From Lucifuga dentata (Eukaryota > Chordata > Actinopteri > Ophidiiformes > Bythitidae): a stretch of 64,000 nt of DNA. The DNA is taken from NCBI GenBank assembly GCA_014773175.1, contig VXCM01000140.1, positions 256,679 through 320,678 of the forward strand, written 5' to 3'. The notes under the pieces were generated by a model. That model was not told the DNA's origin. It saw only the letters and a list, made by a program, of their open reading frames with translations, and ran no database searches. A program made the translations under genes and the position numbers. This document shows positions 11,561-24,640 of the stretch, piece after piece. The first letter of the stretch is position 1. The number at the start of each line of letters is the position of its first letter.

Positions 11561-14500
11561 CGGTGTGAGCACAGTTGTGTGTTGGTCGTTTCTTGCCGTG
11601 AGTGTTTTCGCATGTGACTGCCTCCGCTGCGTCCCAGCAGGGTTGCGGTTGGCCCCACCCACCCGGGGCCAGTTCCAGCCAATCAGGTACTAATGTGCGG
11701 GAAGAGGAGAGGGCTGCGCTGACAGATGGCAGACTGACCTGGAAAACCTGCCCCCTTTTCAGGGTTCAGCAGTCGGCAGATGACAGGTATTATTTCATAA
11801 CCCAAAGACTGAAGAGGGATGGTGGTGGAACACGAACTCACAGCATACACACGCTTTTGCTTTCACCTCGACCCGTCGTTAACTCATTCCTCGGTGATTT
11901 CCTGCTAATTTTGTTCACTTTTAATCATTCATGCACACACATATATCCTTTCTTTCTTGTTTAATGCCATAAATTTCAGCGTAAAAGCCTTGGAAAGTAT
12001 TAAAATGCCCTAAATATCACATATTAGATCAGAGTTTTGTAACACGCTTTGCATCGGACAGTTCTGTTTCATTTTACTTCGGTTATTTTCTGAAAGTGGA
12101 GGTTCCCTGAATTTAAGCAGGAGCAGTACACACATATCAGAAGGTTACACTCACAACTACACAAGCTGATGTATACATACAGAAGAATGCATAATTTTAC
12201 ACTTAGACATGTACACACTCAGACATACATTTATCTGAGGCTCCAACCAGCCATGTAACTCTGATGTCAGGCCAAATCTGTCTGGGAGAAAGTGCTTTTT
12301 GATGAAGTCGTTCATAAATTTTAATATAACATGTCAGCTACATGATGTATAGACTGGCTGCTCATTCATATTTCAAGCTGGTCTGCTGTTGAGAAAGCAG
12401 CCTGGGTTGTACCTTGCTCTACCTTAAAGTGCTGTGTGGTTACGGCTGTCAGAGTCTGGAATATGCTGCTAACATCCCTGTTCATTACATCACACTTACA
12501 AAAGTTTTATCACTTATCTGTTGTCATCCATGTATTAATGTAAAAATGTATCAACAAATAAAAGCATTGGTGACTTGCAGAGTTTAGTTTTGCTGAAGAA
12601 AACTTATCTCCAGTTTTTGTGGTTTCAGATCAGAAGGACAGAAGATTGAGAAAGAAAGAGGAAAGGAAGGAAAGAAGATGTGATGGAAGGAAATAAGGTA
12701 AGAGACATTAAGATTTTGTAGGATTTTCTGATTTTCTTCATAAAAGAGAACATTTGTAAATCACATGAAGGAACCTGTGACTCAGGTTTAGGCTTTAAAA
12801 CCGCAACTGTTAGCACTCAATAGCTTCCCAGTGCTAAGGACTTCCACTAGAGGGTGTCAGCATTACCTGAACACTTCTTATTGATTAACCAAATCAGCTT
12901 CAGATGCAAGGATCAAAATGAGACAGAAAATATTTATCGTGCCCCTCCTCGTGCTCCAAACAGCTGGACATATTGAACTCCTTTCCATGTACCTCCAACT
13001 GATGCTCGCCGTGCTGAATCGAAGGTAGCCAATATCTGATTTTTCCAACCTAAGTCTCCCATCTTCTACGAAAATGAGACACATTACTGGTCCATTAATT
13101 GATCCGGGTGCTGCTTTGAAACATGGACCTCTCTCAGAAGCAGGAATTAGGCCGACTGCAAGGCCAATTAGGTGAACCTTCGCTCTGTCTAGTCTGACGC
13201 ATCTCAATCAATCCGAACCGTCAGCAGGTGAAATGCCAGACGGAATCACCAGACGCCCTCATGAATGCTAAGATGGCTCAGCCGTTAATGATATACATGT
13301 CCAAATCATGAAATGCATACAGCACAGAGGGCAGAGGCTAATAGTCTCTCATTGGCTGGTTTTATCCTCCATGATCCTCTGCCGGCTAAACATCATTGAC
13401 TGCAGGTTCCTCTCTCAGTATGTGCTGCTGTACTTTCACATTTTACCTCCATTATTAATTTCCACCAATAATAGCAGCAGTACGTCTGTGCATAGCAAAG
13501 CAGGAGAGATGGTGAGGTAATTTCCCCTCTGGGATTGTTCTCTGCCTCCCTCATTATGCAGCTTTTTAGATGTAATACACAATGACCGACACAGTATCGC
13601 TTTGATAATAATGATAGAATGTTTTATTGATCCCTTTAGGTGAATTATCTTTGCTTTTAATATATTTTTCCACTGGGAGATGGGAGGTTAGGTCTGTATG
13701 TAACAAAACAAATGTTAGAAAGCAATAAAAAAAAATATTAAACATAACTAATAAATCGTCTATTGTCCATTATAATTGAGCCATATAATCTTTGGGAGTT
13801 GAATCTGACCATGTGCTGCATTCAGATGTGTTCTGCCACAATAAACCCTCATGTAATCCCACGTTCAGACAGCATGACCCTTAATTGAAATAATCCCTGC
13901 CGATGAGCGGGGCCGTTCCAGTTTCATGATGGGTCCAGTTTAACCCACTGTGTGACTCTGACCTTTCCCTCGCTGCTCACTGGGACCATCTGAACCCGTC
14001 CCAGTAAGGACATCTGCTGGGATACTGGGGAGGTTGTTTGATCTGCCTGGCTGGTCCCAGAGGCCTTTCAGATCCACTCACACTTACAGTAAAACGCTGA
14101 GTGCTACTGGAGATGGAGCAGCAGCAAATTAGTTTATTGCTATTAGCATTAGTGGAATTTAGCAGATTCTAGGCTGTTTCAACTTTTTTTTTTTATTGAG
14201 TCAGTATGTTTTTCCTAAAATATTTTAACTGAAGTTTTGTGCTTCACTGCATTTTAAACTAAGTCGAAACAGAGATTTAGTGCAGCCTCAAGGTGGACGG
14301 CTATGTTAAACAGACACGTGTTTGTGACAGAAATGGGGATAACTTCAGGAGTCGACAAAATATAGATGCAATCCAAATTGCAAACATGGAGTGCAACAGC
14401 AAACATTGCTTTACAGTTTAAATCAGCCAGACTAAAGAGACCTGTGAGACAGTAAATACAAGCCAAACGTGCCTGTTTTAAAATTGTAAGTAGTTATTTA

Positions 14501-14955
14501 GTCTTAATCTAGACCAGAAAACCCTCCACTGACTCAAACAGCAAACGCACAAAAGGTTTAAATACACAGTCTTCAGCTAATAAACTCTGAAAGGACATTA
14601 GAGTAAACCAAGTCAAACCTACATGTTCTTTGTCTTAGAGGTTTAAACATATCCAGCACTGTTTGTACTACATCACCTCTGAATTATATCCACCGTGTGC
14701 GTTTCTCACTAATGAATGTGTTTCCCTCTGTATTTTGTTATTTTCTGTCTGAATTGGTCCGTCTCTGCCTCTTTTTCTTGCCACTGTATCTAAAACAGTG
14801 CATTAACATCTGCAGCCCATTTAGTGCTGCTGACACCAGGCTAATAACAGTGTGTGCATGTGTGTTCATGCATGTTTGTGTGTGTGTGTGTGCGCGCGTG
14901 TGTGGCTGAAGCAGCAGCCAACAAGCACAGCTGAAAGGTGTCACTGAGGCTCCTA

Positions 14956-15078
14956 CGCCTCCTCTAACAGTCACTGATTCAGGGGGCGCTTTTTTTTTTC
15001 CTTTCTCTTTCTTTTTNCGCCTCCTCTAACAGTCACTGATTCAGGGGGCGCTTTTTTTTTTCCTTTCTCTTTCTTTTT
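14956..15078. other. assembly gap with 61 bp flanking duplicate
   Basis: An N at 15017 separates two copies of a 61 bp segment beginning CGCCTCCTCTAACAGTCACT and ending in a T/C-rich tract. Confidence 0.9.
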
Positions 15079-15574
15079 TACATGCTTCAAGCTGCTGCCT
15101 TTAAAGAAACAACATTCAGCACAAGTACTTTATGTGTTCGACATCCAGCCGTTAGTCTCTGTTATGTGCCATCCAGTACAGTTCAGTAGCTGTAATGGCC
15201 GAGTTATTAAAAGTAATCAAACGCCTCAGAAGGTCGATGCCGACCCAGGCCCTCGCCAACACCCGAGGGACGTATTTTCATATCTGTAGGTGAGAGAAGG
15301 CGCGGTGGTGTGATTGGTACATGCAGATGGAGAGGGAGGTGGTGGTTGAAAACAAATAAACTAAAAAAAAATGTAATGCAGCAAGAGCCCAGATGAATCC
15401 ACACCCTTTATTTTTCACACTCCTTTCCTCATTGTTATCTCTTCATTTCAAATTATTGATCTTTTACAAATATTTTTCAAGGTATCTTAATTACTCGCAA
15501 AAGAAGCGGCGCCTTGGCCGGCAGACAACACAAATAAGTTAATTTGCATTTCTGTGTTGTGAGTGTTTTGGCAG

Positions 15575-15669
15575 ACGCCGCACCGGTCCAGATTGTAACC
15601 CCTATTTCTGCCTCCAAAAACCTGCCTTGGAGGAGCGTCCACGGAGGGATTAGGGATTTAGTGGAGAAG
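15575..15669 (+). CDS. weak candidate exon ending at GTAAGTG
   Basis: Ninety-five bases between GTTTTGGCAG and a strong GTAAGTG donor read APVQIVTPISASKNLPWRSV, then HGGIRDLVEK. The exon enters needing two bases and leaves in phase 0. The flanks are repeat-free and GC-balanced, so this may be part of a conserved non-coding block instead. No partner exon or family was recognised. Confidence 0.22.
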
Positions 15670-16023
15670 GTAAGTGTGACTACAAGCTTTGGCTCACCAT
15701 CTGCTCCCCAGCAGAGTTGAGGCCAACCTGTGCAGCCTGCAGCAAAGACCTGGGCACTGTGCTAACGTTGGCTCGAGCCAACCTGGCGCCCGCGGCCCCA
15801 ATCACCAACAGTCTGCTGATTAGTTGTAAGAAGCACTCCATATGTAGCAAAGTTTTTTCCTTCTCGCTCTCTCCTCCTTGTCTCCTTCTCTTCCCTCTCC
15901 TCCTTCTTATGTGGTCTGTCGCTGCATTAAATACATAGAAATGCATAGATTTCTCCTGTAAATCAGTTTAGCAATTACCTCCTGTTATTTTCTCTCTTGA
16001 GCTTTCGCATTCCTTCTCCAGGG

Positions 16024-16200
16024 GTGAAAAGTAACTAATTACATTTACTCAAGTACTCTAATTTACTTAATTATGTCTGGGATTTTTCATTATTTAACAC
16101 TGACAGGAGCCATTCCTCACATGTAATGGAGTATTTTTCCCTTTGTTGTATTGCAGTTTTACTTAACTGAAGGATTTGCGTACATCTTCTACCACTGCTT
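16024..16200. repeat. AAGTAC-rich interspersed repeat fragment
   Basis: It begins GTGAAAAGTAACTAATTACA followed by TTTACTCAAGTACTC and ends TTCTACCACTGCTTC. This is a pattern I know as a very common interspersed repeat in percomorph fishes. It is truncated and decayed, and followed by a poly-A gap. Confidence 0.6.
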
Positions 16201-16228
16201 CTCCCTCTCACCTCTGATAGAAGCCAGC

Positions 16229-16260
16229 AAAAAAAAAAAAAAAANAAAAAAAAAAAAAAA
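16229..16260. other. single-N gap in poly-A
   Basis: N at 16245 inside an A run; the true run length is unknown. Confidence 0.9.
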
Positions 16261-18179
16261 GAAAAGAAACAGAAGAACAAATCCTGGCTGTGTTTCCTTT
16301 CTTTTTCTCTCTTTTGCCTGGCAGCACTGGGAGACAGATGACAAGGGTTTGTGGCCGTCTGATCACCCCTGGGTGGGTATTTTCTAATTTATTTAAGGCA
16401 GCTTATTAAAGGAAAAAAACAAGATGAAAAAGAGGAGGAGGAATAAAGAAACAGGCGGCAGGTTCCTCACGTAGTGGCTAGTGTAGTCGACCCAGCCAGG
16501 AAGAACCAACGAAGAAGTAGATCCACCGACTCCCCTGGTAGAGATACTGGAGAAGATCAAGCGATACTGGAGGAAGAAGAGAGAAAGAGGAGGGAAAAAC
16601 ACAAGAAACATAATGCTCATTATTAAATTGCAGCCGTTCCTGTTGCCAGGAACCTATTTCTCAGTATTAATTATTCATATTTTATTTCAGTAATCCAATA
16701 CTCAGGTGAGAGGGCTGCTCGTGATAGAACATGTAATTTCGAAGCTTAATGGCAATAGTGGGGCTGAGCGAAGGATTAGGAAACAGAGTATAAATCACTA
16801 ATGGCTGCTTGAACGTATGGGCTTGAATCCGTCTTGCTTTGTGTTTACTCGTGTTTTATTGCGCTGCATTGCTTCGAGGGAAACACTTTGCGTTGACCTT
16901 TCTCCGTGTAGAAGTTGAGAAATCAAACACAAATGAAGGGGGAGAGGAAAAATAAAAAATCTTGCTTTCAGGGCAAAGTAAGAGTGTAATTGTCTGAGTT
17001 CATCAGCGTCTCTCACTCCAGCTGACAATGAATATACAAAAGCAGGATTGGTTTGACATATTTGCACATATGGCCTGATTCATACAAATTATGTTTTTCA
17101 AGCAGAATAGCACCATCACTTACTTTTGATCTGATTAGCTTGATTCTCCTCCTCATTTTCTGTGTAAAATTCATCTCCTCTTTACCCCAACACCTCAATT
17201 TGTCTGCATGCAGCAAGATTTCATGATAATAATTTATGGACTGGAGGAATTTGGGAAGATTATAAACATACAGCGTTTTTGTCAGCGAACTGTAAAGCCC
17301 GAGGCCGTTCCTTTTTTATTTTATGCTCCCATAAATGTCTCTGTCATCCCTCTTAGACAGGCTGACAGTGCAGAAGGCATTTGCTCTTTCTCACTCATCC
17401 ATATTCTCTGCTGTGGAAATGGAATAAAAAAAAATGAATATGAGGGGTAGACATGTTTATGATGCCTTTTGCATACAGTAATGTTTGTTGTAATCCAAAG
17501 ACAGATGAATGAAGTCTTATAATTGTATAATTTAATCATTTTACCCACAAATTAATGTTATTTGTTCATGCTCTGCACATGAAATGAGCATATTTACCTG
17601 ATGTCATTTCAATGTTAACCATTTATCGAATAGAATCATTTTAATTCTGACATTACCAACATCGAGCAACCAGAGCAAAGGTCAAAGGTCATCATAGAAG
17701 ATGTACTCAAATCTTTTGTCAGTGTTAAATTAATTATAAAAACCCCCAGAATCGGTGATACAAGATTTTGGAAGGAATTAATGAAAATTTCGAATCAACC
17801 AATAAAAATCTCTCGGATTAGAAATGCAGTGAAAAATGTCACATCTCCAGTTTTGGTTATTTTCATGCTCTGAGGTCAGTTGAAGTATTATTTACTGCTT
17901 GACACAACAGTAAAATGGTTGTAATAATATCTAAAATGCTCTTTGATGTTAAGTCTGATCATGCAAGTCTGCATTCTGATCCCACTTTGAAAAACTGACA
18001 GAGAAAGGTGCTGTGCCACATTCACCCTCACAAGAAAAAAGACAGTTAGGTCATAGAATATGCAGACATCTTGCATGCTCTCTGGTCTCCCACAATTTGG
18101 GCAAAAAAGTAAAGGTCAGCCACGTTAGTCAGATTGTGCTCGACAAATTCTAAAAAGGCTCACTGGTCACACCGAATGT

Positions 18180-18740
18180 ATTCCCTGCAACATAATTAGC
18201 CCCCTCAATTCCCCGTCGTGCCAGGCTACCGGGTGTCTCAAAAACCCCACCCCTTCCNCCCCTCCTCTCGCTGCTCTATCACACATTGTTGCTCCCCTAA
18301 ACTTGCTGCAGATGCAGTCGGCTGATGCATAAATTAGTCATCAACATTAGCATTAGCCGGCGCGTGGCACCCGGTGCCAACTGCTCTCCGAATGGCCATA
18401 AAAGGTCATGTTTTGATGACTGAATGCCACACAGGCACCTTGGCTCCCCGGAGGAGGGTTCCCCAGGTGCACGTGAAAGGTTAAAAATTACCTACCCGCC
18501 GCCGCCTGTCTCTGGCGAAGGAAATAATTAGGGGGTTTTTAGGGAGCGGCAGAATGCCTGGCTGTCAGATGACAGAGCTTTACCTAATGGTCGTATCTGG
18601 GGAAGAGTCAACCGGCCTGTCATTCTCTTGACAGGACAAATGAGCATAATGGTGGCAGGGAAATGGGCGCCTGTTCCCTCGTTTTCAGCCAGGGAGGTGG
18701 GGAGCGATGGGGGGTGAAATGGCAACGTCTGAGTGGAATA
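18180..18740. promoter_or_regulatory. candidate conserved cis-regulatory block
   Basis: This is repeat-free (apart from a short C-rich gap), with dense motifs: GATGCATAAATTAGTCATCA, CAACATTAGCATTAGC, the double E-box CCAGGTGCACGTG, and AAATAATTAGG. Composition differs from the AT-rich surroundings and no frame looks coding. Calling it an enhancer is inference from composition and motifs; conservation could not be tested. Confidence 0.35.
18251..18266. other. single-N gap in C-rich sequence
   Basis: N at 18258 inside a C/T-rich stretch. Confidence 0.9.
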
Positions 18741-19774
18741 ACACAAGGACGTTAACCTTTTACATAAATCTGTTAACACGTGTATGAGTGGTGTTTAACA
18801 GTGAGGCTTGATGCTGATCTCCTAAAACGTGGCCTGGGCATTTTGGACTTTCCTCTTGCTTCTTATTGCGTGTTTTTTTTTTTTTTTTTTTTTTCTTCTC
18901 TCATATTTACAATTTAAAGTGGCATTTCATAAGACTTGTTCATGTAAAAATACCTCTGAGCTGTAGAAAGAAGTCTCAGTTTTGGATTATGGAGTTTATC
19001 ATTGCACTATTAGGTTCTTTACTGCTGTATTGTAGTATGTGGTATGTATTTATTTACATGCTGAGACCTTTGCCATCTTAAAATTCATATTTGCTGCTCT
19101 TGAACTAATTAATTCTTGAAAGTATACTTGAGTTTTTGATCACTAGTAGTGCTGTAGAGCAATTATTTGTATCTTGTGCTCTACCAGCATGCACGCTATG
19201 ACGCACGTGTACACCATGTGTAAGCATTTGACATGATACACATATCAGCTGACTGTTGCTTTTTATGTGCCTTTTATCTGTAATATATTTGTCCTCATTT
19301 GCTTTTAGCTTTTGAAATGACTCAGTTGAATTACCCTTCAGGGGAAAATAAAATATCATCTCCACTTTTTCAGCTCTGCTAGGAAAAATTGTCAGAAGAA
19401 GAGTAAACCAGCAACATTTGTGTGACGTGTGCTGTTTTTATGTGCGTTACAGATTCATTGTTGCATGTAACAGCTTCCAGGTGAAACTCAGCTCACTTCT
19501 TCAATGTGTACGTGGTTGTGATGCTCCTGCTCAAAGTTCCAGGCTGATTGCTGACCTCCCTGACGATGCTTTTAGCAAGGTAAGTTGTGTTGGATGTTGA
19601 CTCCTTCCTGTTAAAAAATACTTTTTCTTCCTCCTGGTCCCCAACATATTTACAGTTAAAATCTGTGCTGGTAGTACAGTACAGTAACCTCCAGTACGCA
19701 ACATAACCAGCACAAAATTCCTTTACATCTACAGTAAAGCTCATTCCTAGTTTGAGGTTTTTCATAGATAATTT

Positions 19775-19988
19775 ATTAAAACGACCGTGCCTTCACAATC
19801 GTGCCTAAGTGTTAGAATGCGAAACATTGAATTTTAAGGTGGATGTATCACCTGAACATTTGAATTTGAAAGAAATTTTGACAAAACAACACAAAACTAA
19901 AATATAGATTTATGTTTTGGAAAATGGTTAGCAATAATGGAGTATTTATTGGGCTCAATTATGCAAAACCACTGGTATGGTCCTTTAA
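19775..19988. mobile_element. 5'-truncated TTAA-MITE (copy A)
   Basis: About 215 bp of one half of the family lie in inverted orientation: ACCGTGCCTTCACAATCGTG, AAGGTGGATGTATCACCTGA, then GGTATGGTCCTTTAA at the right tip. The other half is absent. Confidence 0.78.
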
Positions 19989-21029
19989 GGTGGTCTGATG
20001 CGGCCCTGCTGATCTAAACATAGCCTCTGCCTGCTCTTCACACCGGTGATCAGTGGTGCTCTAGCAGCTCTCTGGTGCTCTGAGGTGCATTTTAACTCCA
20101 TGTTGTTCTTCCCCCACGTCGATGGTTTTTTGTATTCTCCCTCACATCCTGCACACTAGCAGAGGGGTTATTAACATAACAAACTTAAATGCCCAAAATA
20201 AATAATACGTTCACAGAAATGCAAACCGGCTCAGCTGACACTGTTTAGGCAGCGTCTCCAACATCTGTTTATGAGCACTTTGCCTAATGATATCATCCGA
20301 TATCATTAACTGTGGCAGTGTGTGCCACAGCAGCAGGTGCAGCTGTTTATGCCCCCCCCCCACATACACACACATCTCCCCAACCCAACACACACACACA
20401 TTCGAAAAGAAAAGACTTTCACAGTCTCCTCCAACACACCACCAGCTCTTCCCTCCCTTCTACCCAACGTATCGCCAAACCACTCATTAGGACAATTTTC
20501 CCTCAACAAAAAAAGCGGCCCCTGTGATTTCAATCTGTATATCACCTGTAATTGTAGTTTTTAGTGAGAGCCTGATTCCATACATTTAGCAGGAGTAAAC
20601 TGCGACTGCGGGTGCGAGCGCTGAAAGCACGCCTCTTCGTAAGGCCGCCAGCTGCAGAGGCTGTTTTTAGATGGCAGCCGCTTTCCGTGAGGTTCTCATA
20701 GTGCGTGTGTGTGTCTGTATGATGGAGGTAGAGGTGGAGCTTGGCGGGTCCCTGCTTTGTTTTTAGACTTAGGTTTCTCTGTTTAGATGCTGGAAATTAT
20801 AGAAAATTATTGATATTATTATTTCTGGCTCAAACAATGAGGCTGCTTCCTCTTCCTGACCGGAAGGCAGTTTCGGGGTCTTCGCAGGTTGTGTGGAGCC
20901 TGATTTGATCGTACGCTGCTGTAATTAGTCAGATGGTCCATTCAGATGTTGTGCGACACGGCGTTATCTGTTGCATTACCCACTGTACCCGAGGCCATTA
21001 CTGTATTTATAGATGCAAAACAAACAATG

Positions 21030-21175
21030 CGTACTGCCAGTGGTGGAAGAAGATTGTAAATCGTAAGTACAAACACCAACAAAGTAAAAATTCTCCATTA
21101 CAAGGACAAAATTACTGCAATCAAATTATCATGAAAGAAAAGAAGTACAAGTTCACATTCTGAAGAGTTTGCTTT
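21030..21175. repeat. AAGTAC-rich interspersed repeat fragment
   Basis: CCAGTGGTGGAAGAAGATTG, then AAGTACAAACACCAACAAAG, AATTCTCCATTACAAGGACA and further AAGTACAAG belong to the same fish repeat class. Sequence of the opposite-orientation arm recurs at 21740-22200. Confidence 0.6.
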
Positions 21176-21739
21176 CATTGTTGGGTCAAAACCCATATCT
21201 CCAGTTTTTTTTTTTTTTTTTAAAGAAAGGAAGGATTGTACAAAGGAAGAAGAAAGTAGGAAGGAAATGAGGAAAGGAAGTAAAAGAATGAAAGCTAGGA
21301 TGAACAGAAAGAAGGAAGTAGTGATGAAAAAAGAAGTCTTGTCCAGGTTGGCATAATGTGTAAAAGTTATTGTGTCATCAAGATGAAACATTTTGGAGAT
21401 TAAATATTTTTACCTGACAAACAAACCACAGATAATCCAACATTTTTCCTTATAGTACAGCTGGAGATGCGTAGATCCTACACACCGATTCACAAAACAA
21501 ACTGGAAATCTTCAGTTACAGTTTTCATCAGTTTCCTCTCGTGCAAAAGTGAATTCTTCGCTTTGATGGTTCTACCCGGCAATGTGCACGCTGGCGCCCA
21601 AAGGAGCGGCTTTATTTGCAGGCAAAGACCCCGACTGAACCTGCTGTGAGCTCCGAGAGCCAGCAGGGAATACACACCGACCACACACACACACACACAA
21701 ACAAAGCTACCAAACAGCCTCTCGCACTTTTACACATAA

Positions 21740-22205
21740 AGTACGCCCTGGATGTAGAAAGTACTTACTCTTGTTTTGGAGACTTTTTCTTCACTACATC
21801 TGTGAGGGATATATTGTACTTCTTACTTGGCGACATGAATCTCATGGTTGTAGTTGCAGATTTACATTTTACATTCTGCAAGAGGTAAAAAAGACTGTTT
21901 GTCAGGTTAAAATGAAAAACTTGAATATCCAAAATGTTTCAGCTCAGCTGTACAAAAACTTTTAGACGTCTAAAGAATCTTTGGGTATTTACTCTACCTG
22001 GACAAGACTTTATCAGTTTATTTTTTTGTTTGTTTTAGTACTTCATTATATCTCCAGTTTTAAGGATGTTCCTGACAATGAGTATTTTTACTTTTGATAC
22101 TCGAGTACATTTTACTGCTCAGACTTTGAATTTTTGAATGCAGTATTTGTAATGGTGTATTTTCACACTAGGGTTTTAATAGTTTTAGTTCAGTAACAGG
22201 ATTAC
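21740..22205. repeat. AAGTAC-rich interspersed repeat, opposite arm
   Basis: The stretch carries GTAGAAAGTACTTACTC, GAGTATTTTTACTTTTGATA, CTCGAGTACATTTTACTGCT, GAATGCAGTATTTGTAATGG and similar runs, which resemble the fish AAGTAC repeat read from its other end. Together with 21030-21175 it may be one element interrupted by unrelated sequence. Confidence 0.5.
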
Positions 22206-22396
22206 TTCCTTCCATTTCAGGTATAATCTTACACAAATGTATTTAGACAAATAAAGACACAAATGTGCATCCAATCATCAAACGTACATATACATTATCC
22301 ATACTGCAAGCCAACACACACGTACACAACAAACACGCACTTCTCCTCCACCTCCTTCCAGCTGTTCTCTAAATGTTGATTACACAAGACACTGGA

Positions 22397-22416
22397 GGGG
22401 GGGANCCCCCCCCCCC
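22397..22416. other. single-N gap between G and C runs
   Basis: N at 22405 joins a G run to an 11-base C run. A long minus-strand open frame crosses it and is not reliable. Confidence 0.9.
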
Positions 22417-23624
22417 GATCCGGTAGCCGGGCGATCCCCGGGAGGAGGCTGAATGAAACCGGCTGACCTGAGGTGTTCAGTGACCCGGGGTTGGGGGTCC
22501 AGGTCCAGAGAGGGCCGCGGCCCTGGGGCCTCTTGGCTGGCTGTTCTATCCCTTCCCCTTCAGCTCTCTCAACAACACATCTCGGGATAGGAGACATGGG
22601 CAGAGACAGCAACGGCCTGGGGACAACTGGCCGAGGAGCAAAGTAGCAAAGGCAGACAAAAACATAAAACTCCTCCACTGTGGAGATGTCTGGGTAACTT
22701 TGTGTCAAGTGAAACAGAAATGGGGAAGAATTACCATCAGATGATTTTTTATCCAATGTGATTGTGTTGCGGGGAAATTAGTGCATTTTCATTTTAGCCG
22801 ACACTGTAATGAGATAAAAGTAGATTAGGCAAGATTTTTACCTGGAAATACACCCACTCTGCCTCTGTAAGTCACCAGTTGGGGCTACAAGGCCCATCCT
22901 CACTTACAGTAGAGATTTGAAAGCAGGATTTGTGGTTGTAATTGAGTGTGAGTACTTTTACGTGAGGATTTGAGTACTGCTGTAGAAATACAAGAACACA
23001 ATAGTGCTTAGTCCCTGAAAGAATTTAGGTAATTTCCTCTTGTGGCCACTTGGAGCTGCCAAAGTGAGATTACACCCTGATGATAGATTGATGTGTCTTC
23101 ATATCTAGTTATAATGATAGTGTTGGTAGCACCATGTAATTTAAGGTGAAGAAAGTAAGCGAAGGGATCCAGCAAATATGGCATTTGGTTGTTGAATGTA
23201 GTTTTCCTCCACTAATTCCTCAATTTGAAAACACTCTTTGTACTCTGTATGTAAAGTTGTGCAGTGAACATCTTGGCAGGACGGCAAAAAAGTGCTTAAT
23301 TTTCACTTCACAAATTTCCTAATGGGAAAACTAAAGAGATTTCTGTGCTTTAGCACCCTTAGGCACAAGACAGCAGAGTTAACGTTCAACTTAATGATCG
23401 ACCTAGCACCGTTGTCAGAGTGCACGCAGGAAAAAAGAAAGAAAAAAACACAAAGGGAAAGCCATCTGAGTACACAGCAAGCTGTTTCTGTATTCTCGTC
23501 CGATTCTCATCTTTTGCAGAGAATTAGCAATTTTGCTTTTAAGCTTTATTTCGAGGTTAGAGAAATAATGAAAACTCACAAAAATTATCACTTAATTTGA
23601 AGAAAATAAGACTGAATAATAGGC

Positions 23625-23660
23625 AAAAAAAAAAAAAAAAAANAAAAAAAAAAAAAAAAA
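23625..23660. other. single-N gap in poly-A
   Basis: N at 23643 inside an A run. Confidence 0.9.
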
Positions 23661-24214
23661 GACTGGATATGATGGAGATTTTTGCATTGAGCTTGAACCC
23701 GCGCTGCCTTGCTTCTTGTTCATGTATGCTTGCTGCACGTTGGCCGACCTGTCAGAAGTGATTTGTGACAGCCTTGTTTAATTAACCATACGTGTGTGTA
23801 CTTTTATACATATTCATCAAGCTCAGATTTCAGCCCGATTGATGTTTTAATTGATTCAGAAGGTTTTCTAATTCCTGCAAAAGCAGATGAAGAATATCAA
23901 TGACTCAAGACTAGGAGAACAAAAATGGGGGAGAGGGAGGGGCGAGGAGATCTGAGGGTCCCACATCACCACCCGAGGAAATGTCGATCTTCCCCGGCCG
24001 CTGCCTTTACAAGTGTTATTTTATCATTTTACAGAGGAAAAGACAGGAAAAGAAGAAGTCAGCTGCTTTGTTGTTTCTCTTCCCGAGTAAATTACACATT
24101 TAGGATTTATTAAGACAAGAAACAATTTTCAAATAGTGAGTCTGGAAGCCTCCATGGAGATGTGCTCATTACTCTGTAGCCTGGGGCCATGTTCACCACC
24201 TCAAATGCATCCTA

Positions 24215-24234
24215 CCCCCCCCCCCCCNCCCCCC
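24215..24234. other. single-N gap in poly-C
   Basis: N at 24228 inside a C run. Confidence 0.9.
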
Positions 24235-24280
24235 TTGTTCTCAATCTGTATTTTCCTAGCTCGCGCTGTCATGCCTAATG

Positions 24281-24640
24281 CCGTAATGTCACAGCGGTTT
24301 GTTCAAAGCTCCAACAATGATTTGGGCTCTCAGCAGGTGCCGCCCTGACGTCTGTTCAATTATTAAAGTGAGGGCCACATGGATGCATTACAGCCACCGC
24401 TCCCATTAGATAAAAGGACGATGGCTTTTGACATCGCACATATTTCCTCTCTGCCTCACAAAGACGGCGTCGTGGCCCTTTCTTGTGTTGCTGCTTTTTT
24501 GTTTTATTCATCACTGTTTTCATGTGTTTTTTTTCTCTTTGGTGTGCATGGAAATATGAAAGAGCCATTTGTTGCCATTTATTGTTGTGGGCACAAGTGC
24601 TATCATGATTTATTTTATTCCTTCACGTATGTAACTCCCC
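24281..24640. promoter_or_regulatory. candidate conserved cis-regulatory block
   Basis: Repeat-free segment with TTCAATTATTAAAGTGAGGG, CATTAGATAAAAGGACGATG and CAACAATGATTTGGG (SOX-like). It is open in several frames but has no protein-like translation. Inference only. Confidence 0.28.

Larger units (their letters stand above)
10927..15574. other. no gene recognised; possible regulatory block at 12840-13560
   Basis: Plain sequence with microsatellites. Repeat-free, compositionally even segments at 12840-13560 and 13840-14100 (for example TTATTGATTAACCAAATCAG) look like candidate conserved non-coding elements. Near 11643-11790 two GT/AG-bordered open segments (one reading GLRLAPPTRGQFQPIR) were seen but could not be tied to a gene. 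Confidence 0.35.
15670..18179. other. no gene recognised
   Basis: Holds an AAGTAC-repeat fragment and a poly-A gap. The 15690-15830 segment is GC-balanced and open in several frames on both strands, more like a conserved non-coding block than an exon. A GCAG-bordered open segment at 16320-16367 ends near GTGGGT but has no partner. Confidence 0.4.
18741..24280. other. no gene recognised; repeats and gaps
   Basis: Contains MITE copy A, AAGTAC repeats, a CA-rich tract near 20360-20400 and three single-N gaps. GC-rich sequence at 22400-22560 is open on the minus strand across a gap; no product is recognised. Confidence 0.45.

Noticed and set aside
11423..11693. Overlapping open frames on both strands
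   Set aside because: Products of TC and TG repeats. Only the final portion of the plus frame (GLRLAPPTRGQ) was kept as a weak lead.
22295..22756. 153-codon minus-strand open frame
   Set aside because: It runs across the single-N gap and a C/G homopolymer at 22405, so the frame is not real sequence, and it resembles nothing known.
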